From NCBI GenBank assembly GCA_021778785.1, contig JAJYBX010000016.1, positions 1 to 13,105 on the forward strand: a stretch of 13,105 bases of DNA, given 5' to 3'. Position 1 is the first letter of the stretch. Each line of letters starts with the position of its first letter. The notes beneath the pieces were generated by a model. The model saw only the letters and a list, made by a program, of their open reading frames with translations. It was not told the DNA's origin and ran no database searches. The position numbers and the translations under genes were made by a program. Shown in pieces: positions 7,147 through 13,105 of the stretch. The stretch comes from Acidobacteriota bacterium (GTDB taxonomy: Bacteria > Acidobacteriota > Holophagae > Holophagales > Holophagaceae).

Positions 7147-7560
7147 ATGTCCAACACTTCGAAGCGCCTGGCCCTGATCGTGGCCGCAGGCCTCATCGGC
7201 GTTTCTCTCATGGCCCAGGCCCCCGTGCCTCCCCCGCCCTCCAGCCAGCAGGTCGAACGCCGCGGCGAGCGCCAGGAGGCGAAGGGCGAACGCCAGGAGC
7301 GCCGCGGTGAGCGCAATGACCGCAAGGGCGAGCGCAAGCAGCGCCAGGGCGCCCGCATGGAACACCGCGGCGAGGCGCTCCAGGCCCAGGGCAAGCCCCA
7401 GGCGGGGCAGGCCCTTGAGGCCCGTGGCGAGCGGCGCGAAGCCGTGGGCGCCGCCCAGGAGCGGAAGGGCGAACGGCAGGAGCGCCGGGGCGCCCGCAAC
7501 GAGCGGAAGGGCGAGCGCAAGGAGCGCATTGGCGAGCGGATGGAACGCCGCGGGAAGTGA
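7147..7560 (+). CDS. Exported Arg/Glu-rich heptad-repeat protein, function unknown
   Basis: A 137-residue protein with a signal peptide (residues about 1-25: KR, then LALIVAAGLIGVSLMAQA) and a PVPPPPSS linker. From about residue 37 to the end it is low-complexity sequence built on seven-residue units of the form ERxxRxG, for example ERQERRG, ERNDRKG, ERKERIG and ERMERRG. I count about 12 clear units, interrupted near the middle by a Gln/Ala/Pro-rich stretch (EALQAQGKPQAGQALEARG). It is mostly Arg, Glu, Lys, Gln and Gly with no Cys and no aromatic residue, so it is probably disordered or helical between glycines. AGGAG lies 6 bases before the ATG. A strong intrinsic terminator follows 28 bp after the stop. 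I recognise no family. Nucleic-acid, polyanion or envelope binding could be imagined for so basic an exported chain, but nothing shows it. Confidence 0.82.
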   Translation: MSNTSKRLALIVAAGLIGVSLMAQAPVPPPPSSQQVERRGERQEAKGERQERRGERNDRKGERKQRQGARMEHRGEALQAQGKPQAGQALEARGERREAVGAAQERKGERQERRGARNERKGERKERIGERMERRGK

Positions 7561-7587
7561 GGACCTGACGGTCATCCGGACAGAGAT

Positions 7588-7617
7588 CAGGGGACGGTAG
7601 CGTCCCCTGCTTTTTTT
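7588..7617 (+). terminator. Intrinsic (Rho-independent) terminator
   Basis: A perfect 9-bp stem, CAGGGGACG with CGTCCCCTG, closes a 4-base GTAG loop and is followed by C and seven T residues. It lies 28 bp after the stop of the heptad-repeat gene, so that gene should form its own transcript, and the next repeat-protein gene should have its own promoter within 7618-7690. Confidence 0.93.
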
Positions 7618-7703
7618 GCCGGGAGGCGTCAACCCCTTCTCCTGGCGGCCCTCTCTTGGGGCGGATCCGGAGTGTTCCGGGTCCCCTCAGGAGGGAGGTC
7701 ACC

Positions 7704-8396
7704 ATGACACGCCATCGTTGGCCGCTGGGACTTGCCGCTGCGCTGCTGGTGGCGGGGCTGGCCCAGGGTTCCACGCCTTCGCAGGACCGGGATCGCACCC
7801 GCGATGTGACGAAGGATCAGCTCCAGGACAAGGACAAGCTGCAGGACAAGGACAAGCTGCAGGACAAGGACAAGCTGCAGGACAAGGACAAGCTGCAGGA
7901 CAAGGACAAGCTGCAGGACAAGGACCTGCTCCGGGACAAGGATCAGCTCCGCGACAAGGACAAGCTGCAGGACAAGGACAAGCTGCAGGACAAGGACAAG
8001 CTGCAGGACAAGGACAAGCTCCAGGACAAGGATCTGCTCCGGGATAAGGACCAGCTCCGCGACAAGGACCAGCTCCGCGACAAGGACCAGCTCCGCGACA
8101 AGGACAAGCTCCAGGACAAGACGGGGGCTTCGGCCCAGGCCAAGGAACTGAGCCAGACGAAGACCCAGGCCAAGGAACAGGCCCGGACCCAGACGAAGAC
8201 CCAGGCCAAGGAGCAGGCCCAGACTCAGACGAAGACCCAGGCCCGTGAGCGCACTCAGACCCGCGAACAGGCCCAGGCGCAGGACCGGACCCGGACGCAG
8301 ACCCGTGACAAGGTCAAGTCCCAGACGCAGCAACGACAGGAATCCAGGACTCGGGACCGGGCCCGGGTGGATTCCAGCCGCCGGGGCGGGCGTTGA
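7704..8396 (+). CDS. Exported hexapeptide-repeat protein (DKLQDK type), function unknown
   Basis: A 230-residue protein with a signal peptide (about 1-22, [20 protein letters not shown]). Residues 38-139 are 17 tandem hexapeptides, mainly DKLQDK with variants DQLRDK and DLLRDK; each unit carries equal numbers of acidic and basic residues plus at least one Leu. Residues 151-186 are three 12-residue repeats based on [12 protein letters not shown]. The tail to 230 is Gln/Thr/Arg-rich and strongly basic. So a charge-balanced, probably helical domain is joined to a cationic, probably disordered one. There is no Cys and no enzyme motif. The ATG at 7704 is chosen over upstream starts because GGAGGGAGG precedes it and the signal peptide begins there. 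It resembles LEA-like polyampholytes in style only. Its neighbour at 7147 is similar in design but not in repeat unit. Confidence 0.85.
   Translation: MTRHRWPLGLAAALLVAGLAQGSTPSQDRDRTRDVTKDQLQDKDKLQDKDKLQDKDKLQDKDKLQDKDKLQDKDLLRDKDQLRDKDKLQDKDKLQDKDKLQDKDKLQDKDLLRDKDQLRDKDQLRDKDQLRDKDKLQDKTGASAQAKELSQTKTQAKEQARTQTKTQAKEQAQTQTKTQARERTQTREQAQAQDRTRTQTRDKVKSQTQQRQESRTRDRARVDSSRRGGR
7815..8120 (+). repeat. 17 tandem copies of an 18-bp coding repeat
   Basis: Units in order: one GATCAG start unit; five identical copies of GACAAGCTGCAGGACAAG; one DLLRDK unit; one DQLRDK unit; three more identical copies plus one with CTCCAG; one DLLRDK unit; three identical DQLRDK units; one closing DKLQDK unit. 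The series (DKLQDK)4-5, [12 protein letters not shown] occurs twice, so a block of about 108 bp appears to have been duplicated after the 18-bp unit expanded. Identity at synonymous sites points to recent expansion. The length is a multiple of three, so gain or loss of copies keeps the frame. Confidence 0.95.
8154..8261 (+). repeat. Three tandem copies of a 36-bp coding repeat
   Basis: Three 36-bp units begin with CAGACGAAGACCCAGGCC and encode [24 protein letters not shown] and [12 protein letters not shown]. They lie in the C-terminal half of the hexapeptide-repeat protein gene, after a short [11 protein letters not shown] linker. Decayed copies seem to continue on both sides. Unit length and composition differ from the upstream 18-bp array, so this is a separate expansion. 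Confidence 0.85.
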
Positions 8397-8418
8397 ATCC
8401 AGCCGGCCCCGTACACAG

Positions 8419-8451
8419 AGCGGCCCCCGGGGGTTTCCTCCGGGGGCCGCT
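8419..8451. terminator. GC-rich hairpin between convergent genes, probable bidirectional terminator
   Basis: AGCGGCCCCCGG and CCGGGGGCCGCT form a perfect 12-bp stem around a 9-base loop. It stands 22 bp after the hexapeptide-repeat gene stop and 26 bp after the ackA stop on the other strand. No run of T follows on either strand, so termination would rest on stem strength or Rho. Position and stem length make it the likely end point for both transcripts. Confidence 0.65.
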
Positions 8452-8477
8452 CCCCTGTTGGATCGGGATGTGGCGGC

Positions 8478-9647
8478 CTATCGCACGGTTTCGCGGGCGA
8501 TCATCAACTCCTCGTTGGTGGGCACCACGGTCACGGCCACCTTCGAATCCGCGGTGCTGATGATGCGCTCGCCCGTGCCGTGCTCGTTCGCCTCCGGATC
8601 GAGCTTCACGCCGAGGAAGCCGAGCTTGCTGCAGACCTTGGCGCGGACATAGGTGCTGTGGGTGCCGATGCCCGCGGTGAACGTGATGGCATCCACCCCG
8701 TCCAGCACCGTGGCGTAGGACCCGATGAACTTGCGCACATCGTAGGTCAGGAGATCCCGGGCCAGGCGGGCGCGGTCGTTGCCCTTGTCCGCCGCCAGCT
8801 CGATCTCCCGGAAATCGGAGGACACGCCGGAGATGCCCAGCAGGCCTGACTTCTTGTTGAGCAGGTCGATGATGGCGTTGTAGTCCAGGTGTTCGTACTC
8901 CATGAGCATCTCGACCACGCTGGGGTCGATCGTGCCGCATCGGGTGCCCATGATGACGCCCTGCAGCGGCGTCATGCCCATGCTGGTGTCCACGCTCTTG
9001 CCGTTGTTCACGGCGCAGATGCTGGTCCCGTTGCCGATGTGGCAGGTGACGATCTTGAGGGCCCGGAGGGGCCGGCAGAGCAGGATGGCGGTCCTGGCCG
9101 CCACGAAGGCATGGCTGGTGCCGTGGAAGCCGTAGCGGCGGATGCCGTACTTCTGGCTCAGCTCGTAGGGGATGCCGTAGGTGCGGGCATGGTCGGGGAT
9201 GTTGTGGTGGAACGCCGTGTCGAAGACCGCCACGTGGGGGACGTTCGGGAAGGCCTCCATGGCGGTGCGGATGCCCAGGGCGTTGGCGGGATTGTGCAGG
9301 GGCGCGTACATCGCGAAGGTTTCGACATCCCTCAGCACCTCCTCGGTCACCAGGATCGAGTCCCCGTACTTGGGGCCGCCATGCACCACCCGGTGGCCCA
9401 CGGCGTGGATGGGCGTGTCGTGCAGGACGGTGGTCTTCAGGCGCTCCAGGATCGCGTCCAGGGCCTCCCGGTGGGTCGGGAGGGACAGGTTCTCCCGGTG
9501 CCGCTCGCCCTCGATGGTGCAGGCGAGATTGGCCTCGGGAAGGCCGATGCGTTCGGCCATGCCTTCCGCCAGGGAGATCTCCTTCCCCATGTCGAACAGA
9601 TTGAACTTGAGGCTCGACGAGCCGGCATTGAGCACGAGAACAAGCAC
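8478..9647 (-). CDS. ackA: Acetate kinase
   Basis: A 389-residue cytosolic kinase interconverting acetate plus ATP with acetyl phosphate plus ADP. Family landmarks: LNAGSSSLKF (6-15), HRVVHGG (85-91) with the substrate Arg86, FDTAFH (142-147), RYGFHGTSH (171-179), the phosphate-loop region CHIGNGTSICAVNNGKSVD (202-220), MGTRCGTIDP (233-242) with Arg236, and TNEELMIARE (377-386) with the catalytic Glu. The usual GIGEN segment is GIGTH here (326-330). A GTG at 9659 is also in frame, but the GTG at 9647 is preferred because GGGGGAT lies just before it and the protein then begins MLVLVLNAGSSS. No phosphotransacetylase gene is in the window. The upstream E1-alpha gene is on the same strand, 102 bp away, with a strong palindrome in the gap. 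Confidence 0.95.
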   Translation of the reverse strand: MLVLVLNAGSSSLKFNLFDMGKEISLAEGMAERIGLPEANLACTIEGERHRENLSLPTHREALDAILERLKTTVLHDTPIHAVGHRVVHGGPKYGDSILVTEEVLRDVETFAMYAPLHNPANALGIRTAMEAFPNVPHVAVFDTAFHHNIPDHARTYGIPYELSQKYGIRRYGFHGTSHAFVAARTAILLCRPLRALKIVTCHIGNGTSICAVNNGKSVDTSMGMTPLQGVIMGTRCGTIDPSVVEMLMEYEHLDYNAIIDLLNKKSGLLGISGVSSDFREIELAADKGNDRARLARDLLTYDVRKFIGSYATVLDGVDAITFTAGIGTHSTYVRAKVCSKLGFLGVKLDPEANEHGTGERIISTADSKVAVTVVPTNEELMIARETVR

Positions 9648-9705
9648 GGGATCCCCCACGGTGGAGCCAGTCTAGACAGCTTTGGACGTGACCGGAGTTT
9701 CATTG

Positions 9706-9731
9706 TGGATGGATCGATCGTGATCCATCCA
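9706..9731. promoter_or_regulatory. Perfect 10-bp inverted repeat upstream of ackA
   Basis: TGGATGGATC and GATCCATCCA flank a 6-base centre (GATCGT). The element is 58 bp before the ackA start and 18 bp after the E1-alpha stop. As RNA it could form a stable hairpin; no T-run follows on the minus strand, so a classic terminator is unlikely. An operator for ackA or a processing hairpin between the two genes are the alternatives. Confidence 0.45.
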
Positions 9732-9749
9732 AAGGAGCCCCCGCGGCGG

Positions 9750-10703
9750 TCAGGCGCGGGTGAAGACGCCGTCCTCCAGGGTGGCGGGGTCGGGCCAGGG
9801 GGCGGCCAGGGCCCGTTCGCTCGCGGCGGCCAGGTCCGCGGCCAGCCGCTCCGGGAGCCCCGGATCCGGGGACCACCGGCGCTGGGCCATCCAGGCCTCG
9901 AAGCGGGGCAGGGGGTCCTTCTCGCGCCAGGTTTCCAGCAGGGCGGGGTCCACGTAGCGCTGGTCGTCATGCTCGGCGTGGCCGGAGAGGCGGAAGGTCT
10001 CGCACACGAGGAACACGGGGCCCTTGCCGTCGAGGCAGACCTGCCGGGCCTGGGCGGCGGCGGCGTAGACCGCGGCGGCATCATTGCCGTCCACCGTGAG
10101 GGTGAAGGCGCCCTGGGCCCGGGCGGACATCCGGCCGGCCATCTGGCGCTCCGGCGGCGTCGAGAAGGCGAAGCCGTTGGCCTCGCCCACCACGATGAGG
10201 GGCAGCTTCTGGACCACGGCGAAGTTAAGGCCCTCGTAGAAGGCCCCGGTGGAGCTGCCGCCATCCCCGATCCAGGTCATGGCCACCCGGCGCTCGCCCC
10301 GCTGGCGGAAGGACAGGGCCACGCCGGCCATGACGGGGATCAGGGCGCCCAGCATGGAGGTGGTGGCGACGATGCCCCGCTCGATGCCGCCGAAGTGGTT
10401 GTTGTGATCCCGGCCCCCGGTGGGGCTGGTGGCCCGGCCCAGGTACTGGAGGAAGATCTCTTCGGGCTGGACGCCGCGGACGAGCATGGAGCCCAGGTTG
10501 CGGATGAGCGGGGCGACCATGTCCTCGGGGCCCAGGGCCAGGGCCGTGGCGCAGGCCGTGGCCTCCTGGCCCAGGCTGCGGTACACGCTGCCGAGGGTCT
10601 TGCCCTGGCGGAACAGCTTCACCAGCCGCTCCTCCGTCAGCCGTGTCAGCAGCATGGCCTCGTGCAGGCGCAGGGCGATCGATGGATCCATGGAAAGGAT
10701 CAT
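9750..10703 (-). CDS. Thiamine-diphosphate 2-oxoacid dehydrogenase E1 component, alpha subunit
   Basis: A 317-residue protein of the E1-alpha family (pyruvate, branched-chain 2-oxoacid or acetoin dehydrogenases), which binds thiamine diphosphate and decarboxylates a 2-oxoacid together with an E1-beta subunit. The ThDP motif starts at GDGGSSTGAFYEGLNFA (146-162) and ends at EANGFAFSTP (174-183); the usual NN is AN (175-176). The loop RLSGHAEHDDQRY (238-250) matches the conserved region that carries the regulatory serines in mammalian E1. GGRDHNNHF (97-105) corresponds to the family's active-site lid segment. No E1-beta, E2 or E3 gene lies next to it, so the partner is elsewhere or absent. The start is uncertain: ATG at 10703 or 10691, neither with a well-spaced ribosome site. 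The exact substrate cannot be assigned. Confidence 0.88.
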   Translation of the reverse strand: MILSMDPSIALRLHEAMLLTRLTEERLVKLFRQGKTLGSVYRSLGQEATACATALALGPEDMVAPLIRNLGSMLVRGVQPEEIFLQYLGRATSPTGGRDHNNHFGGIERGIVATTSMLGALIPVMAGVALSFRQRGERRVAMTWIGDGGSSTGAFYEGLNFAVVQKLPLIVVGEANGFAFSTPPERQMAGRMSARAQGAFTLTVDGNDAAAVYAAAAQARQVCLDGKGPVFLVCETFRLSGHAEHDDQRYVDPALLETWREKDPLPRFEAWMAQRRWSPDPGLPERLAADLAAASERALAAPWPDPATLEDGVFTRA

Positions 10704-10752
10704 TCCCCACGGGTGGGGGCGGGGGCAACCGGAAAGGGCGGTGGGATGCCGG

Positions 10753-10938
10753 TCAGGCGGTCATGTCGACGCGGCTGCCCACTTCGGAGCCTTCCGCCGA
10801 GGGCCTGCGGGCCTCGCGCTGGGCCTCCCGCGCCGGTTCGCGGGTCTCCTCCGCGCGCGGAGCGGGCTTCGGCGCCGTGGCGGCGGGTTTCACGGGCGGA
10901 ACGTAGGCCGCACTCGACGTCGGCTGGATCGTGGCCAC
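10753..10938 (-). CDS. Small Pro/Ala-rich protein of unknown function
   Basis: A 61-residue protein with no recognised family. It begins MATIQPTSSAAYVPPVKPAA, continues as a Pro/Ala/Lys linker (ATAPKPAPR), then a charged Glu/Arg segment (AEETREPAREAQREARR), and ends SEVGSRVDMTA. No signal peptide or membrane segment is present, and it is probably disordered. The GTG start at 10938 has GGAGGG four bases upstream, which is the main reason for calling it real. It lies 49 bp upstream of the E1-alpha gene on the same strand and may share its transcript. The short G-S-x-V-D-x-x-A type ending recalls tails of small motility-associated proteins, but that is a loose resemblance and I do not assign a role. 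Confidence 0.62.
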   Translation of the reverse strand: MATIQPTSSAAYVPPVKPAATAPKPAPRAEETREPAREAQREARRPSAEGSEVGSRVDMTA

Positions 10939-11091
10939 GGGCCCTCCTGCGGCGGGATGGACGTCCCTCCAGCCATCCTATCGGTTCCCCCGCGCCCCGA
11001 CATGAATGGTCCTGAACGGATGCCATTGAGAACCCGTGGGTTGGCTGATAAACCCTCGCGGAACCAGGGTGATCCAGGGTTGAATGGAGCC

Positions 11092-11571
11092 ATGCTCACG
11101 CTCCGGCCCGCCAGTCCCCTCGATGCCCCGCAGATCCTCCAGTACATCCGGGAGCTGGCGGAGTACGAACGGGAGCCGGAGGCGGCCGTGGCCACCCTGG
11201 AGGACCTCCACCGATATGCCTTCTCGGACCATCCCCTCGTGCATGTGGAGATGGCCGAATGGGCTGGCGAGCCCGCGGGCTTTGCCTTGTGGTTCCTGAA
11301 CTTCAGCACCTGGGAGGGGAAGCCCGGGATCTACCTGGAGGATCTCTTCGTGCGTCCCGCCTTCCGGGGCCGGGGCATCGGCAAGGCCCTGCTGAAGCAC
11401 CTCGCGGCGCTGGCCCTGAAGGAGGGGTGGACCCGCTTCGTCTGGCAGGTGCTGGACTGGAACACCCCGGCCATCGAGTTCTACGAGGCCCACGGCGCCC
11501 GGGTGATGCGGCCCTGGCTGACCTGCCGCGTGGAGGGAGAGGCCCTGCGGCGGCTCGCCCAGGACGCATGA
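11092..11571 (+). CDS. GNAT acetyltransferase, diamine acetyltransferase (SSAT)-like
   Basis: A 159-residue GNAT enzyme with close resemblance to the spermidine/spermine and thialysine acetyltransferase group. Landmarks: LRPASPLDAPQILQYIRELA (4-23), the WFLNFSTWEGKPGIYLEDLF region (67-86), acetyl-CoA loop RPAFRGRGIGKALLKHLA (88-105), and WNTPAIEFYEAHGAR (123-137). Members acetylate polyamines or lysine analogues; the true substrate here is unproven. The ATG at 11092 is chosen because the protein then starts directly at the first strand; only a weak GGAG lies upstream. Its stop overlaps the start of the CCA-adding enzyme gene by four bases (ATGA, 11568-11571), so the two are translationally coupled. 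The 153 bp before it, back to the divergent small gene, holds no ORF and no convincing promoter that I can see. Confidence 0.9.
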   Translation: MLTLRPASPLDAPQILQYIRELAEYEREPEAAVATLEDLHRYAFSDHPLVHVEMAEWAGEPAGFALWFLNFSTWEGKPGIYLEDLFVRPAFRGRGIGKALLKHLAALALKEGWTRFVWQVLDWNTPAIEFYEAHGARVMRPWLTCRVEGEALRRLAQDA

Positions 11572-12965
11572 TCCCGCCCCGGCTCCTCCGCCTGCAGGCG
11601 GCCCTGGGGCCGGATGCGGAGCTGGCCCTGGTGGGCGGCGCGGTGCGGGATGAGCTGCTGGGTCGTGCCCACGCCGACTGGGACCTGGCCACGGCCCTGC
11701 TCCCGGAGGCCGTCATGGCCCGGGCCCGGACCGCGGGGCTGCGCGTGATCCCGACCGGGATCCAGCACGGCACGGTCACGGTGATCCTGGACGGCGAGCC
11801 CGTGGAGATCACCACCTTCCGGAGCGATGGCGACTACCGGGACGGCCGCCACCCGGAATCGGTGCGGCTCGGCGTGAGCCTGGCGGAGGATCTGGCCCGG
11901 CGGGACTTCACCATCAACGCCATGGCCCAGCCCCTGGACGGCGGCAGACTGGTGGACCCCCACGGCGGCCAGGCGGATCTGCGCGCCAAGGTCATCCGCG
12001 CCGTGGGGGATCCCCTCCAGCGGTTCGCCGAGGACGGGCTCAGGCCCCTGCGCGCCTGCCGCTTCGCCGCCCAGCTGGGGTTCGGGATCGAAGCCGGCAC
12101 CCTGGCGGCCATCCCGGCCCGCCTGCCGGTGGCGCGGAAGGTGGCCGTGGAACGCGTGCTCGTGGAGCTGACCAAGCTGCTCACGGGGATCCACCCGGAG
12201 ATCGGCCTGGAGCGCCTCCGCGAGAGTGGCCTGCTGGATCTCTGGCTGCCCGAGCTGGCCCCCATGAAGGGCTGCGGGCAGAACCGCCACCACCGCTTCG
12301 ATGTGTGGGACCACACCCTGGCGGTGGTGCGCCTCGCCCCCGCCGATGCGGCGCTGCGCTGGGCGGCCCTGCTCCACGATGCGGGCAAGCCGGGGACGCG
12401 GACGGACGAGGGTGGGGAGGTCCATTTCTACGGGCACGAGGGCCGCTCCCTGGAACTCGCCGCCACCCTCCTGGGCCGCCTGAAGGCCGGGCACGCCCTG
12501 GTGAAGGAGGTGCTGGCCCTGGTCCGGCACCACGGGGTGCATCCGGAGCCCGGCTGGAGCGACGCGGCCTGCCGGCGGTTCCTCAAGCGACTGGCGGAGG
12601 ATGGGCTGGCCCTCGACCGCTGGGCGGCCTTCCGTCTGGCGGACCAGCGGGCGAAGGGCATCGAGGATCCGGACCGGGAGCCGCGTCACGCGGCGGTGGT
12701 GGCCCGCCTTGCGGCCCTGGCCGCGGCCCGGCCCCCCCTTGCGGCACGGGATCTGGCCCTGGACGGCGCGGCCCTGATGGCGCTGGCGGGCCGGAAGGGG
12801 GGGCCCTGGCTGGGCGCCCTCCAGGGCCGGCTGCTGGAGGCGGTGCTGGAGGATCCGGGGCTGAACACACCGGAAGGGCTGGAACCCCTTGCCCGCGAGA
12901 TGCTCGCTAGTCCCGCTGGAGCAGCACCACCGCCTGGGCGGCGAGGCCCTCGCCCCGGCCAGTGA
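11568..12965 (+). CDS. cca: CCA tRNA nucleotidyltransferase / poly(A) polymerase family, with HD domain
   Basis: A 465-residue class II nucleotidyltransferase that adds or repairs the 3' CCA of tRNA, or adds poly(A); the family split cannot be made by eye. Motifs: [12 protein letters not shown] (21-32) and the metal-binding DWD (37-39) of the head, [10 protein letters not shown] (111-120), and [17 protein letters not shown] (156-172) of the neck. A C-terminal HD phosphohydrolase domain is visible with His249 in VWDHT and the HD pair His270-Asp271 ([12 protein letters not shown]), as in E. coli Cca. It starts within the ATGA overlap with the acetyltransferase gene. The last 19 or so residues, a Pro/Gly/Arg-rich tail ([18 protein letters not shown]), are encoded antisense to the end of ispF. 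Confidence 0.92.
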   Translation: MIPPRLLRLQAALGPDAELALVGGAVRDELLGRAHADWDLATALLPEAVMARARTAGLRVIPTGIQHGTVTVILDGEPVEITTFRSDGDYRDGRHPESVRLGVSLAEDLARRDFTINAMAQPLDGGRLVDPHGGQADLRAKVIRAVGDPLQRFAEDGLRPLRACRFAAQLGFGIEAGTLAAIPARLPVARKVAVERVLVELTKLLTGIHPEIGLERLRESGLLDLWLPELAPMKGCGQNRHHRFDVWDHTLAVVRLAPADAALRWAALLHDAGKPGTRTDEGGEVHFYGHEGRSLELAATLLGRLKAGHALVKEVLALVRHHGVHPEPGWSDAACRRFLKRLAEDGLALDRWAAFRLADQRAKGIEDPDREPRHAAVVARLAALAAARPPLAARDLALDGAALMALAGRKGGPWLGALQGRLLEAVLEDPGLNTPEGLEPLAREMLASPAGAAPPPGRRGPRPGQ

Positions 12966-13105
12966 AGCCCAGCTTCTCCGTGGTGGTGGCCTTCACGTTG
13001 AGGGCCTCTTCGGCAAGGCCCAGCAGGGGCGCCACCCGCTGGCGCATGCGCTCGCGGTGGGGACCCACCTTCGGCCGCTCACCGATGAGGCAGACGTCCG
13101 CGTTG
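12907..13105 (-). CDS. ispF: 2-C-methyl-D-erythritol 2,4-cyclodiphosphate synthase (C-terminal part; 5' end beyond window)
   Basis: The last 66 residues of IspF, the non-mevalonate isoprenoid enzyme that cyclises CDP-methylerythritol 2-phosphate with release of CMP. The visible part begins [20 protein letters not shown] and contains the family hallmark [19 protein letters not shown], then ends [11 protein letters not shown] before a TAG stop. The zinc-binding N-terminal half is not in view, and a fused IspD domain cannot be excluded. Its 3' end overlaps the convergent cca gene by 59 bp. Confidence 0.95.
   Translation of the reverse strand, partial: NADVCLIGERPKVGPHRERMRQRVAPLLGLAEEALNVKATTTEKLGFTGRGEGLAAQAVVLLQRD

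Noticed and set aside
7001..7636. GTCAAC shared upstream of both repeat-protein genes (7009 and 7628), possibly an ECF sigma -35 box
   Set aside because: Distances to the start codons differ widely (about 133 and 71 bp) and no matching -10 element is seen; a six-base match is expected by chance.
7616..8047. Second + strand frame with GQGQAA repeats over the same array
   Set aside because: The same periodicity keeps this frame open by chance; there is no suitable start context and the frame ends within the array.
7815..8261. CRISPR-like array
   Set aside because: The repeats are directly adjacent without spacers, are in frame, and encode a regular peptide.
7629..8333. Long opposite-strand frame across the hexapeptide repeats, rich in LVLVLQ units
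   Set aside because: It is a by-product of the 18-bp periodic sequence, which is stop-free in several frames. It has no ribosome site of note, and the + strand frame has a signal peptide and a strong ribosome site.
11026..11052. Possible sigma-70 promoter before the SSAT-like gene (TTGAGA and GATAAA)
   Set aside because: The spacer is about 15 bases and both boxes are imperfect, so it is too weak to list as a feature.

Overview
The window is GC-rich bacterial DNA with strong G/C bias at third codon positions, tight gene packing and many short operons. It reads as chromosome rather than phage or plasmid: housekeeping genes (ackA, cca, ispF, arfB) sit beside transport genes, and I see no integrase, transposase, rRNA, tRNA or CRISPR array. 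The gene content and the arginine/lysine-rich exported repeat proteins fit a Gram-negative with an outer membrane. An Acidobacteriota (Holophagae/Geothrix-like) origin is my best guess, from general familiarity only.

Layout. (1) 1-2119: the 5' part of a glutamate formimidoyltransferase gene and an upstream DUF6526-type membrane protein gene run leftward; a GNAT acetyltransferase gene runs rightward and meets the leftward ribosome-rescue hydrolase gene arfB tail to tail. (2) 2129-6822: a leftward tripartite export operon, in transcription order a periplasmic adaptor (MacA/HlyD type), an ABC ATPase (MacB/LolD type), then two different FtsX/MacB-type permeases. Between adaptor and ATPase lies an unusual inverted array of a heptanucleotide repeat. 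No TolC-like outer-membrane gene is in view. (3) 6823-7146: a 324-bp divergent intergenic region with several dyads. (4) 7147-8396: two consecutive rightward genes for small exported low-complexity proteins. The first has Gly-terminated heptads (ERxxRxG); the second has 17 tandem DKLQDK-like hexapeptides followed by 12-residue repeats. A clear intrinsic terminator separates them. (5) 8478-10938: leftward acetate kinase (ackA), an orphan E1-alpha subunit of a 2-oxoacid dehydrogenase, and a 61-residue Pro/Ala-rich small protein with a GTG start. (6) 11092-12965: a rightward pair, an SSAT-like acetyltransferase gene overlapping a CCA tRNA nucleotidyltransferase/poly(A) polymerase gene by ATGA. 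The 3' end of that second gene runs 59 bp into the convergent ispF gene, which is cut by the window end.

How parts work together. The adaptor, ATPase and two permeases should form one MacAB-like efflux or export machine. AckA and the E1-alpha protein could both act around acetyl-CoA and acetate, but no phosphotransacetylase, E1-beta or E2 gene is present, so that link is loose. The best candidates for undescribed biology are the two neighbouring exported repeat proteins and the inverted heptamer array inside the transporter operon.
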